From Gammaproteobacteria bacterium (GTDB lineage Bacteria; Pseudomonadota; Gammaproteobacteria; Enterobacterales; Psychrobiaceae), in assembly GCA_013214945.1 (NCBI GenBank), contig JABSRT010000010.1:62001-126000 (forward strand): DNA of 64,000 bases, written 5' to 3'. A model generated the notes under the pieces. That model was not told where the DNA came from and searched no databases. It worked only from the letters and a program-made list of their open reading frames with translations. Positions 1 to 8,438 of this stretch are shown one piece after another. Position 1 is the stretch's first letter. Every line of letters begins with the position of its first letter. The translations under genes were made by a program, and so were the position numbers.

Positions 1-573
1 TAAATCTTTATTGACCACCAAAAATAGCACCAGTGCCATGCTAACGATAATCAAGATCGCGAGTAGACTAAATTTTTGAGAAAATGAGACTATCGGCCCC
101 CGCTCAATCGGCTGGTCTGTGACAGAAATATCACTTAACAATTGACGTTCAGCCAATAGAGCCAAGTCGATCGCAACAAACAGACCTAATATCGCCATGC
201 CAACAATAACCTTAGCGTTACTATGCCAAGGCGTATCAAATATCAGCCAATTTACTGCGGCCAAGCCAATGCCAGCAGTGATAAAAAGTGCCAAATCGAT
301 CGTCAGCTGAGTCGTAACCTTAGCGCCAGAACGATTCGCTATTCGACGGATCAGTAACTCGCGCAAAGGGTACGCAAGCAGTAAAGGAGCCATCAGCTGG
401 ATCGGGGAAATAGCCTCAAGAAACGGACACACCTGATCGCCATAAACGGCAAATAACACCGTCGCGATCAAGTAATGGCACAGCGCTGCATAGCGACTAG
501 CATGACTGCGTTCTCGAGTACTTGGCATCACCGATGGTAATAAAGTAGGCTCAACTAGTTTTTTTTCAATCAT
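1..573 (-). CDS. Integral membrane protein, N-terminal part (runs off the window)
   Basis: An open frame of 191 codons without a stop begins at an ATG whose complement is at 571-573, with an AAAGGGG ribosome binding site just upstream. It runs off the left edge. The visible protein has a short polar N-terminus and then about five hydrophobic segments, near residues 30-48, 55-72, 91-112, 118-138 and 170-188, the last followed by VVNKDL. This topology resembles the membrane part of sensor enzymes such as adenylate cyclases or histidine kinases, but no catalytic domain is in view, so no function is claimed. It is on the same strand as typA, which terminates before it. Confidence 0.6.
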   Translation of the reverse strand, partial: MIEKKLVEPTLLPSVMPSTRERSHASRYAALCHYLIATVLFAVYGDQVCPFLEAISPIQLMAPLLLAYPLRELLIRRIANRSGAKVTTQLTIDLALFITAGIGLAAVNWLIFDTPWHSNAKVIVGMAILGLFVAIDLALLAERQLLSDISVTDQPIERGPIVSFSQKFSLLAILIIVSMALVLFLVVNKDL

Positions 574-660
574 TAAAAACCCCTTTAAATTGGTATAATT
601 TAATCACTTTGATCGCACAACACAAGACAACCGAACTTCGCCAAGCAAAAGTAAAAGCAA

Positions 661-692
661 AAAAAAGGGACTGAATAATCAGTCCCTTTTTA
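661..692 (-). terminator. Rho-independent terminator after typA
   Basis: The arms AAAAGGGACTGA and TCAGTCCCTTTT enclose a four-base ATAA loop. An A-run precedes the stem and a T-run follows it, so it can act in both directions. It lies directly after the stop codon of typA. Confidence 0.85.
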
Positions 693-718
693 TTATTTAC
701 CTTTAATGTCGGTAAATA

Positions 719-2557
719 CTATTTTGGTCCACCGCGGTTAGCGCGCTTACGATCGTTTTCTGTAAGAAGTCTCTTACGGATACGAATGCTCTTTGGTGTT
801 ACTTCAACTAGCTCATCATCATCGATAAACTCTAGAGCTTGCTCTAGGGTGTAAATGATTGGCGTAGTAAGTACCTGAGCTTCATCAGTACCTGATGTAC
901 GAACGTTAGTTAACTGCTTGCCCTTAAGAGCGGTAACAGTTAAATCGTTCTCACGGCTGTGAATACCTAAGATTTGACCTTCGTAAACTTCTTCAGCATG
1001 CTGAGTAAATAAACGACCACGTTGTTGTAAGTTAAACAACGAGTAAGTCAAAGCCTTACCAGTAGCGTTAGAAATTAATACGCCGTTAGAACGCTGGCCG
1101 ATGTTGCCGCCTTTGTGTGGGCCGTATTCTTCAAACGTATGGTAAATTAGACCAGAACCAGAAGTCATAGACATGAAGTCAGTTTGGAAACCGATAAGAC
1201 CACGTGAAGGCATATCGAAATCGATACGAACACGGCCTTTACCGTCTAACTGCATGTCATACATTACAGCTTTACGGATACCAAGTTTTTCCATTACTGT
1301 GCCTTGATGCTGTTCTTCAACATCAACAGTAACTTTTTCCATTGGCTCCATTAGTACGCCATCAACTTCTTTGAGGATAACTTCAGGACGAGAAATCGCC
1401 ATTTCGAAACCTTCACGACGCATGGTTTCGATTAAGATACCTAGGTGAAGTTCGCCACGACCCGATACTTTAAACTTATCCGAGTCAGAACCTGCTTCAA
1501 CGCGTAATGCAACGTTATGAATAAGCTCTTGCTGTAAACGCTCTGCAATGTTACGAGAAGTAACAAATTTACCTTCTTTACCAGCAAACGGAGAGTTGTT
1601 TACTTGGAAAGTCATGGTTACAGTTGGTTCATCAACGCTCAACAATGGTAATGGCTCAACACAATCAACGGCACAAACAGTGTCAGAGATTTTTAGTTCG
1701 CCAAGGCCAGTGATTGCAACTAAGTTACCCGCACAAGCTTCGTCCATTTCGTGACGTTCTAAGCCTAGGTAACCCAATACAGTACCGACTTTAGCTTTAC
1801 GAGTAGTACCGTCAGCCATTGAAACAACAACTTGTTGGTTAGGAGCAACCTTACCACGGGTGATACGACCAACGCCGATAACGCCAACGTAAGAGTTGTA
1901 ATCTAGCTGTGAAATTTGAACCTGTAATGCGCCTTCAGCGTCACCTTCAGGAGCTTCAACATTATCAACGATAGCTTGGAACAATGGTTCCATGTTGTCA
2001 GACTCAACGTCTAAGTCCATTGTTGCCCAACCGTTTAATGCAGAAGCATAAACTACGGTGAAATCTAGCTGTTCATCAGTCGCGCCTAAGTTATCGAATA
2101 AATCAAAGATTTGATCCATAACCCATTCAGGACGAGCGCCAGGACGGTCAATCTTGTTAATAACAACGATTGGCTTTAGGCCTTGAGCAAATGCTTTTTG
2201 CGTAACGAAGCGCGTTTGAGGCATCGGGCCGTCAACTGCGTCAACTAGTAGCAATACTGAATCAACCATCGACATGATACGTTCAACTTCACCACCGAAA
2301 TCGGCGTGACCAGGAGTATCAACGATGTTGATGCGGTGATCATTCCAGTTAATCGCAGTTGGTTTTGCTAAGATGGTTATACCACGTTCTTTTTCAAGAT
2401 CGTTCGAATCCATTACACGCTCTTCAGCTTCGCCGCGTGTTTCAACTGTACCAGATTGCGATAACAATTTATCAACCAATGTTGTCTTACCATGGTCAAC
2501 GTGAGCAATAATTGCGATGTTACGCAACTTGCTGATATCAGTAATATTATTTGACAT
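719..2557 (-). CDS. typA: Translational GTPase TypA/BipA
   Basis: TypA (BipA) is a ribosome-binding GTPase of the EF-G family, needed for 50S assembly and growth under cold or other stress. The N-terminal G domain shows the P-loop AHVDHGKTT, the switch region RGITI, DTPGHADFGGEV and NKIDRPGARP. EF-G-like domains follow, then the TypA-specific C-terminus with GLIGFQTDFM, QQRGRLFTQHAEEVYEGQ and a basic tail. I start at the ATG giving MSNNITDISKLRN, because AGGCGAG lies six bases before it and known TypA proteins begin there. An upstream ATG would add six residues. The product is about 612 residues, the usual length. Family assignment is certain. Confidence 0.97.
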   Translation of the reverse strand: MSNNITDISKLRNIAIIAHVDHGKTTLVDKLLSQSGTVETRGEAEERVMDSNDLEKERGITILAKPTAINWNDHRINIVDTPGHADFGGEVERIMSMVDSVLLLVDAVDGPMPQTRFVTQKAFAQGLKPIVVINKIDRPGARPEWVMDQIFDLFDNLGATDEQLDFTVVYASALNGWATMDLDVESDNMEPLFQAIVDNVEAPEGDAEGALQVQISQLDYNSYVGVIGVGRITRGKVAPNQQVVVSMADGTTRKAKVGTVLGYLGLERHEMDEACAGNLVAITGLGELKISDTVCAVDCVEPLPLLSVDEPTVTMTFQVNNSPFAGKEGKFVTSRNIAERLQQELIHNVALRVEAGSDSDKFKVSGRGELHLGILIETMRREGFEMAISRPEVILKEVDGVLMEPMEKVTVDVEEQHQGTVMEKLGIRKAVMYDMQLDGKGRVRIDFDMPSRGLIGFQTDFMSMTSGSGLIYHTFEEYGPHKGGNIGQRSNGVLISNATGKALTYSLFNLQQRGRLFTQHAEEVYEGQILGIHSRENDLTVTALKGKQLTNVRTSGTDEAQVLTTPIIYTLEQALEFIDDDELVEVTPKSIRIRKRLLTENDRKRANRGGPK

Positions 2558-2771
2558 TATATCTCGCCTAAACATGAGTGATTACGAAAGTTGCAATCAT
2601 TCGGGGGTGACTAAATTTTAGGCGACAAATTCTACAGGCTTGCGGGTCTAAAAGCTATCTATTTAATCGGTGGCTTTAGCACAAAGCTTGCTTAAGTGGT
2701 AATAATTAGACATAAAGCACAGAACACTCTAGATTAGACTGCTATTGCACCAGCATAACGCACCCAAGCAG

Positions 2772-2788
2772 CGCACCATAATGGTGCA
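2772..2788. promoter_or_regulatory. NtrC operator upstream of glnA
   Basis: GCACC, five bases (ATAAT), GGTGC is a perfect dyad and matches the NtrC consensus. It is centred about 115 bases upstream of the predicted glnA transcription start, the usual enhancer distance. A weaker half-matching copy (TGCACC) begins at 2746, and a lone GGTGC half-site is at 2805-2809, so this may be a multi-site enhancer. Confidence 0.85.
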
Positions 2789-2872
2789 CAAGCATGATCA
2801 GATTGGTGCGTAACATAGTCTAAAACCACAACACAAAACAAGTATCATCTAAGTATCAGCTACTTAAAAAAA

Positions 2873-2888
2873 TGGCATGGTTTTAGCT
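2873..2888 (+). promoter_or_regulatory. Sigma-54 promoter of glnA
   Basis: TGGCATGGTTTTAGCT carries the essential GG, ten bases, GC of a -24/-12 promoter and matches TGGCAC-N5-TTGCT at most positions. The start site would be near 2899, about 40 bases before the glnA ATG. Together with the NtrC operator this predicts nitrogen-limited, RpoN-dependent transcription. Confidence 0.8.
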
Positions 2889-2939
2889 ACTAATATTCCA
2901 GTTGAATTTTATTATTATCTATTTTGAAGGAAACATCAG

Positions 2940-4349
2940 ATGTCTGTAGAAAATGTTTTTGAGTTAATTAAAGAAAACGACGTAAAATTTATTGATTTAC
3001 GTTTCACCGATACTAAAGGTAAAGAACAACACATTAGTATCCCAGCACATCAAGTTAATGAAGACTTCTTTGAAGACGGTAAAATGTTCGATGGTTCTTC
3101 AATTGCTGGCTGGAAAGCAATCAACGACTCAGACATGGTGATGATGCCTGACCCGGCAACAGCAGTGATGGACCCATTCACTAACATCCCAACCTTGAAC
3201 ATCCGTTGTGATATTTTAGAACCTGATACGTTGCAAGGTTATGACCGCGACCCTCGTTCAGTTGCTAAGCGCGCAGAAGAATACATGCGCAGTGCTGGTT
3301 TTGCTGACAATGTATTGTTTGGTCCTGAGCCAGAGTTCTTCTTGTTTGATGACGTGCGTTATAAAAACGACATGAACGGTGCTTCTTACTCTATCGATGA
3401 TAAAGAAGCATCTTGGAACTCAAATACTAAATATGAAGAAGGCAATACCGGACACCGTCCAGGCGTTAAAGGCGGTTACTTCCCAGTATCTCCAGTTGAT
3501 TCGGCGCAAGATATCCGTAGCGCGATGTGTTTGATCATGGACCAAATGGGCCTAGTTGTTGAAGCGCATCACCATGAAGTAGCAACAGCTGGTCAAAACG
3601 AAATTGCTTGTCGTTTTAACACTATTGTTGCTAAAGCCGATGAAATCCAAATTTATAAGTATGTTGTTCACAACGTCGCTCACGAATTTGGTAAAACTGC
3701 TACCTTTATGCCGAAGCCATTAGTGGGTGATAACGGTTCTGGTATGCACTGTCATATGTCTCTTGCTAAAGATGGCGAAAACATCTTTGCCGGTGATAAG
3801 TACGGCGGCTTGTCTGAAACAGCACTGTACTACATCGGTGGTATCATCAAGCACGCTCGTGCATTGAATGCATTTACCAATGCTTCAACTAACTCGTACA
3901 AGCGTCTGGTACCTGGTTTCGAAGCGCCGGTAATGCTTGCTTACTCTGCACGTAACCGTAGTGCATCAATCCGTATTCCGGTAGTACCATCACCGAAAGC
4001 TCGCCGCATTGAAGTTCGCTTCCCTGATCCAACGGCTAACCCATATTTATCATTTGCTGCGCTATTAATGGCTGGCCTTGACGGTATTAAAAACAAGATC
4101 CACCCAGGCGAAGCAATGGACAAAGATCTATACGATCTTCCTCCTGAAGAAGCAGCAGAAATTCCAACAGTCGCTGAGTCTTTCGACGAAGCTCTAAAAG
4201 CACTTGATGCAGATCGTGAATTCTTAACTGTTGGCGGTGTATTCTCAAACGATTCTATCGATGCTTACATTGCATTGAAGAGTGAAGAAGTTGAACGTTT
4301 AAATCTAGCTGTTCATCCAGTTGAATTTGAAATGTACTACAGCGTATAA
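2940..4349 (+). CDS. glnA: Glutamine synthetase, type I
   Basis: Glutamine synthetase makes glutamine from glutamate, ammonia and ATP in the cytoplasm as a dodecamer. The protein has 469 residues, the same length as the E. coli enzyme. Visible hallmarks are DGSSIAGW, the metal-binding [16 protein letters not shown], the ATP-site [14 protein letters not shown] and [16 protein letters not shown]. Tyr398, in [10 protein letters not shown], corresponds to the tyrosine adenylylated by GlnE, so activity should also be covalently controlled. AAGGAAACATCAG precedes the ATG. Transcription is predicted from a sigma-54 promoter with an NtrC operator. The regulators GlnL and GlnG lie just downstream after one intervening gene. 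Confidence 0.98.
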   Translation: MSVENVFELIKENDVKFIDLRFTDTKGKEQHISIPAHQVNEDFFEDGKMFDGSSIAGWKAINDSDMVMMPDPATAVMDPFTNIPTLNIRCDILEPDTLQGYDRDPRSVAKRAEEYMRSAGFADNVLFGPEPEFFLFDDVRYKNDMNGASYSIDDKEASWNSNTKYEEGNTGHRPGVKGGYFPVSPVDSAQDIRSAMCLIMDQMGLVVEAHHHEVATAGQNEIACRFNTIVAKADEIQIYKYVVHNVAHEFGKTATFMPKPLVGDNGSGMHCHMSLAKDGENIFAGDKYGGLSETALYYIGGIIKHARALNAFTNASTNSYKRLVPGFEAPVMLAYSARNRSASIRIPVVPSPKARRIEVRFPDPTANPYLSFAALLMAGLDGIKNKIHPGEAMDKDLYDLPPEEAAEIPTVAESFDEALKALDADREFLTVGGVFSNDSIDAYIALKSEEVERLNLAVHPVEFEMYYSV

Positions 4350-4394
4350 ACTAAGCAACCTTAGTATCGCTTAAGTATTACATTTAGCTAGTCC

Positions 4395-4419
4395 AAGCCC
4401 GCCTCGTGCGGGCTTTTTG
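4395..4419 (+). terminator. Rho-independent terminator after glnA
   Basis: AAGCCCGC and GCGGGCTT pair around a CTCGT loop, followed by a run of T. It separates glnA from the downstream DUF4124 gene and glnLG. Confidence 0.88.
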
Positions 4420-4526
4420 TTATTTGCCCTTGCAAGATTTACCAACACAGGTGATAGTTGACCATCACGGCTGTTTTGATTAATTTATGGATAAGCCCGT
4501 TCAGTGTTTTTCAATATGGAGCCGTT

Positions 4527-5063
4527 ATGAAATTACTATCGTTAACAACTATCATCCTGATTGCGTCAGTCATCGGCTTTAATGTAACTGCAACAACTGT
4601 CTATAAAAAAGTGCATGCCGATGGCTCTATCTCTTATTCCGATCAGCAATTTACTGGCGCTGTTGCCACTGAAGTCACGCTTAAAAACACCTCGAAGTTA
4701 CCGTCAACAGTCGTCAAACATCAGCAAAATTCAAGCTTAAAAAAACCACCTCAGGTGAGTAAACCACCCGAGGTCAGCATTGTAAGCCCGCAACCACAGC
4801 AAACAATCCGCGCTAATGACGGCAACCTAACCATTGTGGTGCAATCGACACCTAGCTTAAACGATGAATTAAAAGTTCAGTTATATATAAATAATACCCC
4901 GTATCAAAACCCCAGCCAAGCCACTGTTTTTAATGTGAAAAATGTAGATCGTGGTGAAGTAAGAATAAAAGCTGAACTACTCAATCAGTTTGGCAACATT
5001 CTTGCAACCTCTTCTGAGACCATCGTTTATCTGCATCGAGCACGAGTTAACCGCGCCAATTAG
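4527..5063 (+). CDS. Secreted DUF4124-domain protein
   Basis: A protein of 178 residues that starts with a signal peptide (MKLLSLTTIILIASVIGF, predicted cleavage near NVTA). A DUF4124 motif follows at once: VYKKVHADGSISYSDQQF. A Pro/Ser/Lys-rich linker comes next, then a C-terminal beta-rich half that resembles an Ig-like or penicillin-binding-protein-accessory fold. I chose the internal ATG because GGAG is well placed before it and the signal peptide then sits at the N-terminus. An earlier in-frame ATG at 4458 would bury it. Genes of this family often lie between glnA and glnL in marine gammaproteobacteria. The function is unknown, and a periplasmic location is inferred. Confidence 0.8.
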   Translation: MKLLSLTTIILIASVIGFNVTATTVYKKVHADGSISYSDQQFTGAVATEVTLKNTSKLPSTVVKHQQNSSLKKPPQVSKPPEVSIVSPQPQQTIRANDGNLTIVVQSTPSLNDELKVQLYINNTPYQNPSQATVFNVKNVDRGEVRIKAELLNQFGNILATSSETIVYLHRARVNRAN

Positions 5064-5113
5064 GGGATTTCTTCCCCAACATTGTCGATACAGATCAACG
5101 ACAAACTATTACC

Positions 5114-5128
5114 GCACCACCTTGGTGC
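5114..5128. promoter_or_regulatory. NtrC operator upstream of glnL-glnG
   Basis: GCACC-ACCTT-GGTGC is a second perfect NtrC dyad, about 140 bases before the glnL start. By analogy with enteric glnL, NtrC binding here could repress or retune a sigma-70 promoter, giving autoregulation. Confidence 0.8.
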
Positions 5129-5189
5129 GCGTGATATAGTGATAATTAAATATATGATTACAACCCGTTAGCAGGCCTCGCCGGCTTGA

Positions 5190-5206
5190 GTGTAATGGTA
5201 TTACAC
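5190..5206. repeat. Short dyad GTGTAAT-GGT-ATTACAC
   Basis: A perfect seven-base inverted repeat with a three-base centre, 62 bases before the glnL start. It has no following T-run and is therefore more like a protein-binding site than a terminator. The binding factor is not known. Confidence 0.45.
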
Positions 5207-5267
5207 ACCATAGATTAATATTTTCATGTCATTAAAATAATTATTAGCATCGTATTTGGAGCCCTTA

Positions 5268-6314
5268 ATGCCGCAACACTTGGATCACGAAATTCTCGAT
5301 CAATTAGTCACCAGTATTCTGATCATTAATAACGATTTTGAAATTTGTTATGTCAATGCCGCAGCCGAGCAACTCTTCAAGCAAAGTAATAAGCGCATGA
5401 TTGGGATCGGCTTAGCCGAACTTTACCGTGAGTTAAGCTCACAGCGACAGCTGTTTGAACAAGCGCTAGCCGATCAACAAGGTTTCACCGATAACTTAGC
5501 CAGTCTCACTTTTATCGACGGTGAACATATCACGATCGATCTTTGCACCAGTCCTATTTATTGGCAACAACAGTCAGCACTATTGTTAGAAATTCGCCAG
5601 GTAGATCAACAGCAACGCATCTCAACCGAAATGCAGCAGTTAACCCAGCAACAATTAGCCAAAGATCTCGTGCGCGGCCTCGCCCATGAGATTAAAAACC
5701 CATTGGGCGGCTTGCGTGGCGCCGCTCAACTACTGCATCGCCAACTCACCGATGAGTCAAAAGAATATACTCAGATGATTATGGAGCAAGCCGACCGACT
5801 CAATAATTTGGTTGACCGTTTGTTAGGTCCCAATACACACGTTAGTCATACCAGTCATAATATTCATCAGATTATTGAAAAAATAATTAAATTGGTCAGC
5901 TTTGAGCTGCCTAATGCCATCGAAATTAACCGAGATTACGATCCCAGTATTCCAGACATCACCATTGATCCTGAGCAAATACAACAAGCCTTGCTTAATA
6001 TCATTCAAAATGCGATTCAGGCATTAGGTCAGCAAGGAAAAATCACCATTTCGACCCGGGTTGTCAATCAAGTCACCATTGGTGGCACTCGCCATAAATT
6101 AGCCTTAGCAATAAAAATTATTGATGACGGCCCCGGTATTCCGCCCGCGTTAAAACAAACCCTATTTTATCCGATGGTAACGGGACGAGCAGAAGGCACT
6201 GGCCTTGGGTTATCAATCGCACAAACCTTAATTCAACAACATCATGGTCGGATTAGTTTTAATAGTCATGCCGGTCATACCGAGTTTACCGTAACCATTC
6301 CGGTTAAAAATTAA
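5268..6314 (+). CDS. glnL: Nitrogen regulation sensor kinase GlnL (NtrB)
   Basis: GlnL is the cytoplasmic histidine kinase/phosphatase that reads nitrogen status through PII and phosphorylates GlnG. The 348-residue protein has an N-terminal PAS domain (about 10-110, with NNDFEICYVNAAAEQLF). A dimerisation and phosphoacceptor segment LVRGLAHEIKNPLGGLRGA follows, then a HATPase domain with N-box NIIQNAIQAL, DDGPGIP and GTGLGLSIAQ. No membrane segment is present, as expected. I start at the ATG preceded by TTTGGAG. The longer frame would use a TTG inside that ribosome binding site. It is cotranscribed with glnG, ten bases downstream. Confidence 0.96.
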   Translation: MPQHLDHEILDQLVTSILIINNDFEICYVNAAAEQLFKQSNKRMIGIGLAELYRELSSQRQLFEQALADQQGFTDNLASLTFIDGEHITIDLCTSPIYWQQQSALLLEIRQVDQQQRISTEMQQLTQQQLAKDLVRGLAHEIKNPLGGLRGAAQLLHRQLTDESKEYTQMIMEQADRLNNLVDRLLGPNTHVSHTSHNIHQIIEKIIKLVSFELPNAIEINRDYDPSIPDITIDPEQIQQALLNIIQNAIQALGQQGKITISTRVVNQVTIGGTRHKLALAIKIIDDGPGIPPALKQTLFYPMVTGRAEGTGLGLSIAQTLIQQHHGRISFNSHAGHTEFTVTIPVKN

Positions 6315-6324
6315 AGGAGTTATC

Positions 6325-7725
6325 ATGACAGAACAAGTATGGGTATTAGACGATGATAGCTCTATTCGTTGGGTCTTAGAAAAAGCGTTAGGAGCAGCCA
6401 AAATAAGCTGCGCCAGTTTTGCCGCCGCCGAGAGCCTATGGGAGGCATTGCAGCACGAACAACCCAGTGCGATAGTGTCCGATGTTCGCATGCCTGACAC
6501 CGACGGCATGGTCTTGCTGCAACGAATTCAACAGCACTTTCCAGAAGTACCAGTTATTATCATTACTGCCCACTCAGATCTCGACAGTGCTGTAAGTGCT
6601 TATCAAAGTGGTGCTTTTGAGTATTTACCCAAGCCTTTTGATATTGACGAGGCGATCAGCCTGATCCAGCGTGCTATCACACACAGTATCGAGCAAAGCA
6701 GACGGCGTAAAAAAGTCACCAAAGTCACATCAGCCGCCCCTGAGATTATTGGTGAAGCACCAGCAATGCAGGAAGTATTCAGGGCTATCGGCCGACTGTC
6801 CTCGTCGAGTATTAGTGTCTTAATCAACGGTCAATCTGGAACAGGCAAAGAGCTAGTAGCCAAAGCTTTACATAAACACAGCCCACGTAAAGAGCAAAAT
6901 TTTATCGCCTTAAATATGGCGGCTATTCCGAAAGACTTGATCGAGTCTGAGTTATTTGGCCATGAAAAAGGTGCCTTTACCGGCGCCAACAGCGTGCGCC
7001 AAGGTCGCTTTGAGCAAGCTAATGGGGGCACGCTGTTTTTAGATGAAATTGGCGATATGCCGCTCGATGTTCAAACAAGATTATTGCGAGTGCTGGCCGA
7101 TGGTCAGTTCTATCGCGTCGGCGGTCATCAACCAATATCGGTCGATGTCCGAATTATTGCCGCAACCCACCAACATTTAGAGCAATTGGTTAACCAAGGT
7201 GACTTCCGTGAAGATTTGTTTCATCGGCTCAATGTTATCAGAATCCATATTCCGAGTTTAAATGAGCGCAGAGAAGACATCCCGGTATTAACGAAGCATT
7301 TTCTGTTGCTGGCGGCGAAAGAGCTCAATGTAGAACCGAAACAATTAAGCAAAGAAGCCGAAGTTTTCTTAGCTAAACTTGCTTGGCCCGGCAACGTCAG
7401 ACAATTAGAAAACTGTTGTCGCTGGTTAATGGTGATGGCTTCAGGTCAGGAGATTTTAGTAAGCGACCTGCCTCCTGAACTGACCGAGGCAAATTCACAA
7501 CTGACCCAACCTAGTGACTGGCAACAAGCATTACGTCAGTGGTGTGATCAGCAGCTGAGCGAAGGTAACGAAGCGATTCTTGAACAAGCTTTACCAGCAT
7601 TTGAGCGCACTGTCATTGATTGTGCCCTCGCAAATACCTCGGGTCACAAACAGTTGGCCGCCAAGAAACTCGGCTGGGGCCGAAATACCTTAACCCGAAA
7701 ATTAAAAGAGTTAGGTATTTCGTAG
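6325..7725 (+). CDS. glnG: Nitrogen regulation response regulator GlnG (NtrC)
   Basis: GlnG is the sigma-54 enhancer-binding protein that drives glnA and other nitrogen genes when phosphorylated by GlnL. The 466 residues show a receiver domain with phosphoacceptor Asp53 (VSDVRMPDTDG). An AAA+ domain follows, with Walker A GQSGTGKELVAKAL, the sigma-54 contact loop GAFTGA and Walker B GGTLFLDEIGD. The C-terminus has a Fis-type helix-turn-helix (GHKQLAAKKLGWGRNTLTRKL). AAAGGAG lies just before the ATG. The two GCACC-N5-GGTGC dyads upstream of glnA and glnL are its expected targets. Confidence 0.97.
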   Translation: MTEQVWVLDDDSSIRWVLEKALGAAKISCASFAAAESLWEALQHEQPSAIVSDVRMPDTDGMVLLQRIQQHFPEVPVIIITAHSDLDSAVSAYQSGAFEYLPKPFDIDEAISLIQRAITHSIEQSRRRKKVTKVTSAAPEIIGEAPAMQEVFRAIGRLSSSSISVLINGQSGTGKELVAKALHKHSPRKEQNFIALNMAAIPKDLIESELFGHEKGAFTGANSVRQGRFEQANGGTLFLDEIGDMPLDVQTRLLRVLADGQFYRVGGHQPISVDVRIIAATHQHLEQLVNQGDFREDLFHRLNVIRIHIPSLNERREDIPVLTKHFLLLAAKELNVEPKQLSKEAEVFLAKLAWPGNVRQLENCCRWLMVMASGQEILVSDLPPELTEANSQLTQPSDWQQALRQWCDQQLSEGNEAILEQALPAFERTVIDCALANTSGHKQLAAKKLGWGRNTLTRKLKELGIS

Positions 7726-7735
7726 CCAATTTAAG

Positions 7736-7755
7736 CTAATACCAATTGGTATTAG
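7736..7755. repeat. Perfect 20-base palindrome between converging genes
   Basis: CTAATACCAATTGGTATTAG is a perfect palindrome with no spacer, between the end of glnG and the end of the converging cpxP-like gene. It is not followed by a T-run. It may be a bidirectional termination aid, a protein site or one copy of a dispersed intergenic repeat. Confidence 0.55.
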
Positions 7756-7782
7756 GGCAACGTATTGCGACAGCCGTTCAGA

Positions 7783-8295
7783 TTAATGTTCGGCGTCATA
7801 ACCACCGTGATGCTTGCCCTGACGCTTACCATGATGTTGCATTTTTTTCATCTGCTTACCGATCATTTTTAAATACTTCGCTTGCTGCTCAGCATTTAAT
7901 AGCTGATAAATACCGTGCTTGATCTCTATTTGCCCAACAATGTGTGCTTGGCGCTGCTCGCTCGCTTGAGCCAACAATTGCTTAACCGCGGCCGAATCAA
8001 ATTCTGATGCGCCCAATATCGCCTGTAATTGCTCTCGAGCCTGCTGGCGCTGCGCTTTCATTTGGTCTTTGATTTCGGTTTTGCTCAAACGAGGATTCGC
8101 CTCACGGTGCTGGGTCATTAACTGCTTAATTTGCGCTGATTGTTGATCGGTTAAATCTAACCGATTGGTCAATCGTTCGATTCGGTGTTCACTGCGATCG
8201 CCGTCCATTTTTGCAGCAGCCGGCATTACCGCACTCATCGCGCCAAGGCCGGTAATCATCGCAACTGTTAATAATAATTTTGTTGAATGTTTCAT
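7783..8295 (-). CDS. Periplasmic CpxP/Spy-family chaperone-like protein
   Basis: CpxP/Spy proteins are small periplasmic helical proteins. CpxP inhibits the sensor CpxA and helps remove misfolded envelope proteins. This 170-residue protein has a signal peptide (first ~28 residues ending AAA). It carries two LTxxQ-type motifs, DLTDQQSAQIKQL and LLNAEQQAKYLKM, with long Gln/Lys-rich helices between them. The C-terminus is rich in His and Lys (HHGKRQGKHHGGYDAEH), which could bind metal. It is divergent from cpxR across a CpxR box, so it is very probably both a target and a feedback inhibitor of the Cpx system. Whether it is a strict CpxP orthologue cannot be settled here. Confidence 0.85.
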   Translation of the reverse strand: MKHSTKLLLTVAMITGLGAMSAVMPAAAKMDGDRSEHRIERLTNRLDLTDQQSAQIKQLMTQHREANPRLSKTEIKDQMKAQRQQAREQLQAILGASEFDSAAVKQLLAQASEQRQAHIVGQIEIKHGIYQLLNAEQQAKYLKMIGKQMKKMQHHGKRQGKHHGGYDAEH

Positions 8296-8383
8296 AAATA
8301 TAATCCCACTGTTTTAATCGTATTGAGTTTTGTTGAGTCATTTGTAGTTTACGTTCTCGGTTGTAAAGCAACGCTTAATTTAT

Positions 8384-8398
8384 GTAAAGCAGTGTAAA
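8384..8398. promoter_or_regulatory. CpxR box between cpxP-like gene and cpxRA
   Basis: GTAAA-GCAGT-GTAAA matches the CpxR consensus GTAAA-N5-GTAAA exactly. A further GTAAA starts at 8363, two helical turns away, and an inverted TTTAC is at 8348-8352. The placement suits control of both divergent units. Confidence 0.85.
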
Positions 8399-8438
8399 TA
8401 AACTGTGCTTTTAACCTATTTAGCCATAAAATAATCCA

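Noticed and set aside
2805-2809. A third full NtrC site at the lone GGTGC
   Set aside because: The partner half-site five bases away is missing, so it is recorded only as a half-site.
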